The position numbers and the translations under genes are program-made. Shown one piece after another: positions 1 through 5,368 of a stretch of 6,084 bases of DNA. Origin of the DNA: Vicinamibacteria bacterium (GTDB lineage Bacteria; Acidobacteriota; Vicinamibacteria; Vicinamibacterales; 2-12-FULL-66-21); contig JAICSD010000280.1 in assembly GCA_025937075.1 (NCBI GenBank), positions 1 through 6,084 on the forward strand, written 5' to 3'. The notes under the pieces are model-generated. The model saw only the letters and a program-made list of their open reading frames with translations, was not told the DNA's origin and ran no database searches. The first letter of the stretch is position 1. Every line of letters begins with the position of its first letter.

Positions 1-696
1 GATGTCGGCACGCACCCGCTTCGGATCGGTGTACATCGACCGAACACGCTTCGTCACCGTATCGGCGTCGTCCGAGAGCAGAATCGTATTGCCGAGACTC
101 TTGCTCATCTTTCGATCGCCGTCGAGGCCAGGCAGCCGCGACATCTTCGTCAGCAGCGGCTGCGGCTCGACGAGCGTGTCCGGCGCGAAGAAATTGTTGA
201 ATCGGCGGACGGCCTCGCGCGCGAGCTCCAGATGCGCCACCTGGTCCTCGCCCACCGGCACGAAGCGCGCGTCGTACATCGCGACGTCGGCCGTCTGCAG
301 CAGCGGGTACCCAAGGAACCCGTACGTCGACAGATCCTTCTCTTTCAGATTTTCCTGCTGCTCTTTGTACGTCGGCACGCGCTCGAGCCATGGCACGGGG
401 ACGACCATCGACAGCAGGAGAAACAGCTCGGCGTGTTCGGGGACCAGCGACTGCACGAAGAACGTGCTCTTTTCCGGATCGAGCCCCGCGGCGATCCAGT
501 CCACGACCATGTCGTACGCGTTGCCGACCAGCAGTTGGGTGTCCGCGTACTCGCTCGTGAGCGCGTGCCAGTCGGCGACGAAGTAGAAACAATCGTACTG
601 ATTCTGCAGCGCGACCCAGTTGCTGAGGGCGCCGACGAGGTGGCCGAGATGCAGGCGGCCCGTCGGCCGCATACCCGAGACGACGCGTGGCTTCAC
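1..696 (-). CDS. trpS: Tryptophanyl-tRNA synthetase, N-terminal 232 residues (3' end beyond window)
   Basis: This class I aminoacyl-tRNA synthetase charges tRNA-Trp with tryptophan in the cytosol. Read on the minus strand from GTG at 696, the frame stays open to base 1. The HIGH-type signature is HLGH at residues 16-19, within RPTGRLHLGH. ADWHALT follows at 41-47. YPLLQTAD at 130-137 ends in the Asp that in this family contacts the tryptophan indole nitrogen, and VGEDQ lies at 148-152. KMSKS is at 196-200, almost the same position as in E. coli TrpS, so the Rossmann catalytic core is complete. Roughly the last 100 residues, the anticodon-binding helical part, lie off the left edge. GTG is chosen because the homologous N-terminus (KPRVVSGMRPTG) starts right there and because GTGA overlaps the stop of the upstream protease gene, which suggests translational coupling. 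A GAGG lies 11 nt upstream. The identity is secure. Confidence 0.96.
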   Translation of the reverse strand, partial: MKPRVVSGMRPTGRLHLGHLVGALSNWVALQNQYDCFYFVADWHALTSEYADTQLLVGNAYDMVVDWIAAGLDPEKSTFFVQSLVPEHAELFLLLSMVVPVPWLERVPTYKEQQENLKEKDLSTYGFLGYPLLQTADVAMYDARFVPVGEDQVAHLELAREAVRRFNNFFAPDTLVEPQPLLTKMSRLPGLDGDRKMSKSLGNTILLSDDADTVTKRVRSMYTDPKRVRADI

Positions 697-1322
697 GGGA
701 GAAGGAGCCTCATGAACAGGTTCGTCGGCGGCATGATGATCGCCGACGCGATGCCGCTCAGCAGCAGACCGTACAGCAGCAGGAAGCCGTATTGCCGGAT
801 CTGAGCGAACCCGGCCGCGGCGCGGGGCGGCAGGACCCCGAGCAGCACGTTGCCGCCGTCGAGCGGCGGGACCGGAATCAGATTGAAGAACGCCAGCAGC
901 AGATTGATTTCGACGGCCGTCAGGAGCGCGTTGAGCAGCAGTCCGCCCACGTCGCCGTGCGCCAGCGCCACGGCGGCACGCAGCAGGATGGCCGCGACGA
1001 GCGCCTGGAGCAGATTGCTGATCGGACCCGCCGCCGCGACGATGACGAAATCCCGGCGCGGGTGGCCGAGGTTGCGCGGATTCACCGGCACCGGCTTCGC
1101 CCAGCCGATGATGGGAATGTGACTCACGGCCGCGAGTACCGGGAGCACGATGGTGCCGATCAGGTCGATGTGCACCAGCGGATTCAGCGAAACACGCCCG
1201 CGCACGCGCGCGGTCGGATCGCCAAGGGTATCCGCCGTCCATGCGTGGGCGGCTTCGTGGATGGTGAGCGACAGCAGGAGCACGCCGAAGCTGATCGCAA
1301 CGGCCAGAACATCGATAGTCAA
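693..1322 (-). CDS. Site-2 protease family (peptidase M50B) membrane metalloprotease, YwhC-like
   Basis: This is a 209-residue polytopic membrane protein of the M50B zinc metalloprotease family, which cleaves within or beside the membrane. HEAAH at residues 22-26 is the HExxH zinc and catalytic motif, inside the first hydrophobic segment (about 5-27). LNPLVHIDLIGT (47-57) and AAAGPISNLL (96-105) are typical of the compact M50B subgroup. NLIPVPPLDGG (147-157) supplies the third zinc ligand, Asp155. Further hydrophobic stretches cover about 92-120, 128-150 and 176-197. No PDZ domain is present, so it is the minimal form rather than RseP. The start is TTG at 1322: no in-frame ATG precedes HEAAH, and a TAG lies 12 codons upstream at 1356-1358. 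No good Shine-Dalgarno is seen. It follows uvrC by 44 bp and its stop overlaps the trpS start (GTGA). The substrate is unknown. Confidence 0.93.
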   Translation of the reverse strand: MTIDVLAVAISFGVLLLSLTIHEAAHAWTADTLGDPTARVRGRVSLNPLVHIDLIGTIVLPVLAAVSHIPIIGWAKPVPVNPRNLGHPRRDFVIVAAAGPISNLLQALVAAILLRAAVALAHGDVGGLLLNALLTAVEINLLLAFFNLIPVPPLDGGNVLLGVLPPRAAAGFAQIRQYGFLLLYGLLLSGIASAIIMPPTNLFMRLLLP

Positions 1323-1366
1323 TGGGCGAACTGGACGTCCAAGGATACGCGGAAACTACTGACTTT

Positions 1367-3310
1367 TCAAGAATTTGCGAAATGCGCGAGCACCGCGTCC
1401 GCGCACTTCGCGCCGACCACCGCGGTGAGCTCTTCCCGGTTCGCGCGGCGCACGCCCGCCAGGCTGCCGAACGCGCGGAGCAGGGCGTTCCGGCGCCTCG
1501 GCCCGACGCCCGCAATCCCGTCGAGGTCCGACCGGAAATCGCGCCGCGTTCGAGAGGCGCGATGGAACGTCACCGCAAAGCGATGCGCTTCGTCGCGGAT
1601 CCGCTGAATGAGCAGCAGTGCCGGGCTGCCCGTCGCCAGCGCGATGGGTTCGTCGTGGTCACGGGTGAACAGCAGCTCCTCTTTCTTCGCGATACCCACA
1701 GCGACCAGGCGCGCCAGCCCGAGTTCCGCCAGCGCTTCGTACGCCGCCCCAAGCTGCCCCTTGCCGCCGTCGATGAGGATGAGATCGGGAAACGGCCCGC
1801 CGCTCTCCATGACCTTGCGATACCGGCGCAGGACGACCTCGCGCATCGAGGCAAAGTCGTTGTTCAGCGCTCGCGGGGCCCCACCCCCACTCGCTGCCGC
1901 TGCGTCGCTCGAAGACTCGCTCCTCGCGGCGGCCGCAGGCGCTGAGAATCGCAGTCCGCTGATCCTGAACTTGCGGTATTCACTCCGTTTCATGCGGCCG
2001 TCTTCGCAGACCACCATCGATGCGACGGTCTCGCTGCCCTGGATCGTTGAGATATCGAAGCACTCGATCCGGCGCGGCAGCGCCGGCAGATTGAGGACGA
2101 CCCGCAGGGTTTCGAGCGCATCGTAGTGCGCTGCCACGTTCTCGTTGAAGCGGGTCTGATACGCGACCTGCGCGTTTCGCGCCGCCAGGTCGAGCAGCCC
2201 GCGCTTTTCCCCGCGGCGGGGGACCACGAGCCGCACCCGATGGGCCGACCGGTCGGTGAGCCACGCTTCGAGCAGTTCCGCGTCCTGCGCGCTCAACTCC
2301 ATCGGAAGGTGCACCTCGGGGGGCGCCTCGCGGTCTTCGTAGAATTGCTCCAGCGCCGCCTGCAGCACTTCGACCTCGCCAGAGTCGAACCCGCCACCCT
2401 GCTCCTCCTCGCGCCCCTCGCCTCCCGCCTCGCGCCTCCCGCCTCCCGCCTCGCTCGTCAGCTCCACCCGCTCGACGACTTTTCCGCCGCGCACGAGGAA
2501 CACCTGGACGACGGCGCCGGCCGGACCGACTTTCAGACCGAAGGCGTCGCGGTCGCCGAGTTCCGTGCCGGTCATCTTCTGCTGCCGCTGCCGGAGCGTT
2601 TCGATCACCTTGATCGCGTCGCGCAACTGCGCCGCGCGCTCGAAGCGCTCCTCGCCCGACGCGTCGGTCATCTGCGTCTTCAATCGCTCGACCAGTTCGT
2701 CGTTGCGCCCTTCCAGAAAGAGCCGCGTATGCTGAACGGCCACGCCATACTCCTCCGCCGAACAGATGTCACGGACGCAGGGCGCGATACAGCGTTTGAT
2801 GTCGTACTCCAGGCACGGCCGCCCGCGCCCGCCGGTGATCACTTCGTTGCACGAGCGGATCCCGAAAATCCTGTGCGTCAGCTCCATCGTCCGCCGCCCC
2901 AGCTTTGCGGGCATGAACGGGCCGGCATAGAAATGGTCGTCCTTCTCCACCGCGCGCGCGACGAGCACCCGCGGAAACGCCTCCCCCGTCGTCAGCTGCA
3001 GGTAGGGGTAGTTCTTGTCGTCGCGGAGGAGGATGTTGTACCTCGGCGCGCGCTGCTTGATGAGGTGGTTCTCGAGCGCCAGCGCTTCGACGACCGAGTC
3101 GGTGACGATGGTTTCGAGCCGGGAGGCCTCGCGGAGCAGCGCGTCGTGGCGCGGGCTGAGCCCTTGCGCCCCCAGATAGCTGCGGACGCGGTCGCGGAGC
3201 ACCCGCGCCTTGCCGATGTACAGGGTGTCGCCGGCGGCGTTGTAGTAGATATAGACGCCAGGCTGCTCGGGCAAACGGGCGATCTGGCCCTTGAGGTCCT
3301 GAATCGGCAT
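1367..3310 (-). CDS. uvrC: Excinuclease ABC subunit C
   Basis: UvrC makes the dual incision around bulky DNA lesions once UvrA and UvrB have loaded. The 647 residues contain all expected parts. The GIY-YIG nuclease domain (3' incision) has GVY 18-20, YIG 31-33, Arg39 and the VVEALALE helix at 73-80. A four-cysteine cluster is at 154, 166, 174 and 178. The UVR helix pair that contacts UvrB spans about 204-239. The RNase H-like domain (5' incision) has Asp419 in CFDIS, Asp485 in NDFASM, Asp514 in LILIDGGKG and His576 in RDEAH. Helix-hairpin-helix motifs occupy about 596-644. The start is fixed by TAG two codons upstream (3314-3316); no Shine-Dalgarno is visible. Two low-complexity insertions, at about 286-310 and 452-483, make it longer than many homologues, but every catalytic residue remains, so it is probably functional. 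It heads the cluster with the protease and trpS. Confidence 0.97.
   Translation of the reverse strand: MPIQDLKGQIARLPEQPGVYIYYNAAGDTLYIGKARVLRDRVRSYLGAQGLSPRHDALLREASRLETIVTDSVVEALALENHLIKQRAPRYNILLRDDKNYPYLQLTTGEAFPRVLVARAVEKDDHFYAGPFMPAKLGRRTMELTHRIFGIRSCNEVITGGRGRPCLEYDIKRCIAPCVRDICSAEEYGVAVQHTRLFLEGRNDELVERLKTQMTDASGEERFERAAQLRDAIKVIETLRQRQQKMTGTELGDRDAFGLKVGPAGAVVQVFLVRGGKVVERVELTSEAGGGRREAGGEGREEEQGGGFDSGEVEVLQAALEQFYEDREAPPEVHLPMELSAQDAELLEAWLTDRSAHRVRLVVPRRGEKRGLLDLAARNAQVAYQTRFNENVAAHYDALETLRVVLNLPALPRRIECFDISTIQGSETVASMVVCEDGRMKRSEYRKFRISGLRFSAPAAAARSESSSDAAAASGGGAPRALNNDFASMREVVLRRYRKVMESGGPFPDLILIDGGKGQLGAAYEALAELGLARLVAVGIAKKEELLFTRDHDEPIALATGSPALLLIQRIRDEAHRFAVTFHRASRTRRDFRSDLDGIAGVGPRRRNALLRAFGSLAGVRRANREELTAVVGAKCADAVLAHFANS
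1862..1957 (-). other. Ala/Ser/Gly-rich in-frame insertion in the UvrC RNase H-like domain
   Basis: UvrC residues about 452-483 lie between the strand ending YRKFRI and the catalytic NDFASM segment. In typical UvrC proteins this link is only a few residues long. Here it holds roughly 30 extra residues, including AAAAR, SESSSD, AAAAS and GGGAPR. At DNA level the part around 1865-1935 is GC-rich, with a G-run on the coding strand near 1880-1890. It looks like a surface-loop expansion or a captured repeat; its origin is not shown by this window alone. Confidence 0.6.
2413..2454. repeat. Tandem heptanucleotide repeat (6 units) inside uvrC
   Basis: On the plus strand six consecutive 7-bp units follow one another: GCCCCTC, GCCTCCC, GCCTCGC, GCCTCCC, GCCTCCC, GCCTCGC. 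Because 7 is not divisible by 3, each three units encode one period of seven residues, read in UvrC as EAGGGRR then EAGGEGR. The tract falls in the linker between the UVR motif and the RNase H-like domain, at about residues 286-299. Adding or removing units not in multiples of three would shift the frame. Confidence 0.85.
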
Positions 3311-3351
3311 GGACTACACTGTGACGTTTTTATCGAAATTCTGAACCTTTG

Positions 3352-3360
3352 ATTATAGCA
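3352..3360 (-). promoter_or_regulatory. Extended -10 promoter element for uvrC
   Basis: The minus strand reads TGCTATAAT, a perfect extended -10 (TGnTATAAT) for a housekeeping sigma factor. It lies 41 bp upstream of the uvrC ATG, so transcription would begin near 3345 with a leader of about 35 nt. No convincing -35 hexamer sits 16-18 bp upstream, where the sequence already belongs to the divergent gene; extended -10 promoters often do without one. No LexA-type box is recognisable. Confidence 0.6.
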
Positions 3361-3365
3361 GCCGC

Positions 3366-3968
3366 ATGACCTTTACCGGGCTCATCGGGAGGATCTGCAT
3401 GTTCCCGCTGCGCGCGATCATCAACGCGTGCGTGGCGCTCAGGATCCATCCGAACATTCTCACGTTCGTGGGAGTCCTCATCAACGTCGCCGCCGCCGTC
3501 GCGCTGGCGACCAACCGCTTCATCCTCGCCGGCGTCATCATGATCGTCGCGAACATCTTCGATTTCATCGACGGCAAGGTGGCGGTGCTGCTTGGCGCCG
3601 TCAGCAAGTTCGGCGGCTTCTGGGACTCCGTGATCGACCGCTTCTCGGACATCGCGCTCTTCATCGGCCTCATCTACCTCTACTCGCATCTGGGCCGGAC
3701 GGATTACGTGATGGTGGCGTCGCTGGCGATGATGTTTTCGATCATGACCAGCTACGCGCGCGCACGAGCCGAGTCGCTCATCGCGAAATGCAAAGTGGGA
3801 TTCATGGAGCGTCCGGAACGAATCGTGCTGTTCATGATTGGCGCGTTCACGAACCGGATGGCCGCGGTGCTGTGGGTGATCCTCGTGCTGTCGATCTTCA
3901 CGGTGGCCGACCGTGTGATTCACACCTACCGCGAGCTGCGCCAGGACAGCCGCGAGGCGCTCGCATGA
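3366..3968 (+). CDS. CDP-alcohol phosphatidyltransferase family membrane protein
   Basis: Members of this family transfer a phosphatidyl group from CDP-diacylglycerol to an alcohol acceptor such as glycerol phosphate or an inositol phosphate. The 200 residues form several membrane segments (about 32-48, 52-66, 93-107, 117-130, 153-180). The active-site motif runs from Asp66 to Asp91: Asp66, Asp69, Gly70, Ala73, Gly83, Asp87 and Asp91 keep the spacing of D-x2-DG-x2-AR-x8-G-x3-D-x3-D, but the motif Arg is Val74. SYARARAE (129-136) and CKVGFMERPER (142-152) resemble the phosphatidylinositol-phosphate synthase-like branch more than classical PgsA, so the acceptor cannot be named. The start at 3366 puts the HPN turn 28 residues in, which suits that branch, but no Shine-Dalgarno precedes it. 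The in-frame ATG at 3399 has a strong one, so a 189-residue product is possible. It is divergent from uvrC and overlaps the next gene by ATGA. Confidence 0.88.
   Translation: MTFTGLIGRICMFPLRAIINACVALRIHPNILTFVGVLINVAAAVALATNRFILAGVIMIVANIFDFIDGKVAVLLGAVSKFGGFWDSVIDRFSDIALFIGLIYLYSHLGRTDYVMVASLAMMFSIMTSYARARAESLIAKCKVGFMERPERIVLFMIGAFTNRMAAVLWVILVLSIFTVADRVIHTYRELRQDSREALA
3387..3393 (+). promoter_or_regulatory. Strong Shine-Dalgarno before an alternative internal start
   Basis: GGGAGGA lies 5 nt before the in-frame ATG at 3399-3401, codon 12 of the phosphatidyltransferase frame. The upstream ATG at 3366 has no such element. This is the best ribosome binding site I see in the window, and it may mean that the annotated start should move to 3399. 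Confidence 0.5.
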
Positions 3969-4165
3969 CGCGCAACCCGGCAACGCTCCCCGCCCGCATT
4001 CTCTGGAACGCGTTCTTCTGGACCTACGAACGCGCGAGCTGGCAGTACGACGTCATGGTCATTGCGATTCTGGCGTTCGTCTGGCTCGTGCCGCCCGACT
4101 GGCTCAAGGATCCGACGGCGCACGGCACTGGTCCCGTGGGCTGGATACTGGATCGACTCCGATAA
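3965..4165 (+). CDS. Small single-span membrane protein, 66 residues, function unknown
   Basis: I do not recognise a characterised family. The ATG overlaps the stop of the phosphatidyltransferase gene (ATGA, 3965-3968), and GAGG sits 7 nt upstream, so the two are very likely translated together. The product has a basic N-terminus, then an aromatic segment with NAFFWTYERASWQYD at residues 15-29. One hydrophobic span follows (about 30-44: VMVIAILAFVWLVPP), then a short polar tail ending DRLR. Its composition, the strong GC bias at third codon positions and the tight coupling all argue for a real gene rather than a chance frame. It might be an accessory or stabilising partner of the enzyme encoded just before it, but that rests on position alone. 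Confidence 0.75.
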   Translation: MTRNPATLPARILWNAFFWTYERASWQYDVMVIAILAFVWLVPPDWLKDPTAHGTGPVGWILDRLR

Positions 4166-4729
4166 CTACACATCATCGCGCTCGTCGTGCGCGCCCAAAT
4201 CCAGCGTCTTGCCCGTGAAGTGGATATCGTGCGCGGCAATCTTGTCCCGCAACACGCGGCGAGCCTCGCCGTATAGCCGCTGCGGGACCGTCAGGCGCCG
4301 CGCGAAGTTCTTCCATCGATACATGACCACGAGCATCACCGGTGGTCCTTCCCGCCAGGTCAGGCCGCCGATCCGCGAGTACGGCAGATAGCCCGTATCG
4401 GTCCAGATCCCGTCCTCATAGAACCCGCGGCGGATCTCCACGCTGAGCGGCATCGCGTAGACGTAGTAGACCAGCATCATCGCCTCGCCAAATACCTGCG
4501 TCGGATACAGGCGCAGCACGGCGAGCTTGTAGACGATGAGGACGCCGAGGAGCGCGCCGACCCAGAGGAAGAGGCGATACAGCGGCGGGCGCGGCGGCGG
4601 CCACGTGAGCAGCGCATGGCGCCGAAGCCGGCGGTAGCGGAAGGCCTGGACGAACAGTCGAACGTTGAGGACGAGGAACCCGGCGCCGAGCAGAATCAAC
4701 AGCCGCGGCAGCAGCGCTGGGCTAATCAT
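4166..4729 (-). CDS. Membrane protein with DUF5673-like C-terminal domain, function unknown
   Basis: The 187 residues start with a hydrophobic span (about 5-27), then an arginine-rich loop (FRYRRLRRH, 30-38) that should face the cytosol. A second span covers about 51-72 and a weaker third about 83-97. This topology would put the C-terminal half in the cytosol. That half (about 103-172) contains YEDGIWTDTGYLPYSRIGGL, then WREG, alternating hydrophobic strands and LRDKIAAHDI. This pattern of 'the residue is exposed, strand, turn, strand, closing helix' resembles DUF5673-type domains; I hold the match at moderate confidence. A polyproline run, PPPRPP, lies at 44-49 in the cytosolic loop. The ATG at 4729 is 27 bp after the tdk stop, so it is probably the last gene of an efp-tdk unit. 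No strong Shine-Dalgarno is seen. Its TAG abuts the TAA of the convergent gene. Confidence 0.8.
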   Translation of the reverse strand: MISPALLPRLLILLGAGFLVLNVRLFVQAFRYRRLRRHALLTWPPPRPPLYRLFLWVGALLGVLIVYKLAVLRLYPTQVFGEAMMLVYYVYAMPLSVEIRRGFYEDGIWTDTGYLPYSRIGGLTWREGPPVMLVVMYRWKNFARRLTVPQRLYGEARRVLRDKIAAHDIHFTGKTLDLGAHDERDDV

Positions 4730-4756
4730 GGAGACGGCGCCCCGTACAGGGACGCG

Positions 4757-5326
4757 CTACGAGCCCAGCCGCGGGTCGAAGCAATGACGGCATCGGGCTT
4801 CATACGTGCCCTGCGCTCCGACCAGGACGCGCTCGCTGCTCGCGACCAGCCGTTGCGTGTGATTGGCCGGGGCGCCGCACACCACGCAGATCGCCAGCGT
4901 CTTGGAGATGTACTCCGCAATCGCCAGCAGTTGCGGCATCGGCTCGAACGGCTTGCCGAGGTAATCCTGGTCCAGGCCGGCGACGATGACGCGCTTGCCT
5001 TGATCGGCGAGCGTCGTGCAGACGGCTGGCAGCTCGACATCGAAGAACTGCCCTTCGTCGATCCCGACGACCTCCGTGTCGGGCCGTACTTTCTCGAGCA
5101 GCTCGCGCGAGCTGGAGACGCTCTCCGCCTCGATCCGCATCGCGCTGTGAGAGGTGACGTGGTCTTCGCCGTAGCGGTTGTCGATCCGCGGCTTGAAGAT
5201 CTGGACTTTCTGACGGGCGATCTGCGCCCGCCGCAGACGCCGGATCAGCTCCTCGCTCTTGCCGCTGAACATGCTTCCGGCGATGACTTCAATCCATCCG
5301 CCCGTCGGTCTGTGCGTGATCTCCAT
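4757..5326 (-). CDS. tdk: Thymidine kinase (type II)
   Basis: This enzyme phosphorylates thymidine to dTMP with ATP, the salvage entry to dTTP, in the cytosol. The 189 residues are the usual length for the compact, tetrameric, zinc-containing type II family. The P-loop is GSMFSGKS at 17-24. VGIDEGQFF (87-95) carries the Mg-binding Asp90 and the catalytic Glu91. [14 protein letters not shown] (117-130) leads into the lasso region. Structural zinc ligands are Cys147 and Cys150 (CVVC) and Cys179 and Cys182 (CRHC). TYEARCRHC near the C-terminus matches the thymidine-binding end. The ATG at 5326 is 42 bp after efp; an in-frame TGA lies at 5354-5356, and no ATG occurs between that and this start. 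No good Shine-Dalgarno is present, because the spacer is filled by a 7-bp-phased repeat. It is likely co-transcribed with efp and the downstream membrane gene. Confidence 0.97.
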   Translation of the reverse strand: MEITHRPTGGWIEVIAGSMFSGKSEELIRRLRRAQIARQKVQIFKPRIDNRYGEDHVTSHSAMRIEAESVSSSRELLEKVRPDTEVVGIDEGQFFDVELPAVCTTLADQGKRVIVAGLDQDYLGKPFEPMPQLLAIAEYISKTLAICVVCGAPANHTQRLVASSERVLVGAQGTYEARCRHCFDPRLGS

Positions 5327-5330
5327 GACG

Positions 5331-5358
5331 AACCAGTTGCCAGGTGTCAGTCGTCAGT
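5331..5358. repeat. Imperfect heptanucleotide-phased tract in the efp-tdk spacer
   Basis: Four adjacent 7-bp units on the plus strand share a CAG core: AACCAGT, TGCCAGG, TGTCAGT, CGTCAGT. The tract fills most of the 42-bp spacer between efp and tdk. Its edges also pair: CCAGTT at 5333-5338 is the inverse of AACTGG at 5360-5365, so an RNA hairpin with a loop of about 21 nt is possible. It is weaker than the repeat in uvrC. Confidence 0.5.
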
Positions 5359-5368
5359 GAACTGGCGA

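Noticed and set aside
2..586. 194-residue plus-strand open frame at the left edge
   Set aside because: It is antisense to TrpS, whose HLGH and KMSKS motifs are clear in the opposite frame.
1333..1340. GGACGTCC palindrome between uvrC and the protease gene
   Set aside because: It is an 8-bp perfect palindrome just before the TTG start, but with no loop, no T-run and no second copy it is most simply chance in GC-rich DNA.
687..1607. 306-residue plus-strand open frame across the protease and the uvrC end
   Set aside because: It lies opposite two recognised genes; its Arg/Gln/Asp-rich low-complexity composition is a shadow of hydrophobic codons on the other strand.
3320..3345. Possible LexA/SOS box in the uvrC leader
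   Set aside because: TTCAGAA and TCGAAATTCTGA show partial symmetry, but no known LexA consensus (GTTC-N7-GTTC, CTG-N10-CAG or GAAC-N4-GTTC) is matched.
2126..3352. 408-residue plus-strand open frame opposite uvrC
   Set aside because: It is antisense to a fully recognisable UvrC, is rich in Arg/His/Leu/Val as expected of a GC-rich shadow frame, and shows no domain.
3330..3983. 217-residue minus-strand open frame, His/Asp/Glu-rich
   Set aside because: It is opposite the phosphatidyltransferase and crosses the promoter spacer; its composition is that of an antisense shadow of a membrane protein.
3428..4165. 245-residue plus-strand frame joining the small membrane protein to an upstream extension
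   Set aside because: Only the last 66 residues, from ATG 3965, are protein-like. The part before it overlaps the phosphatidyltransferase out of frame and reads as Arg/His-rich noise.
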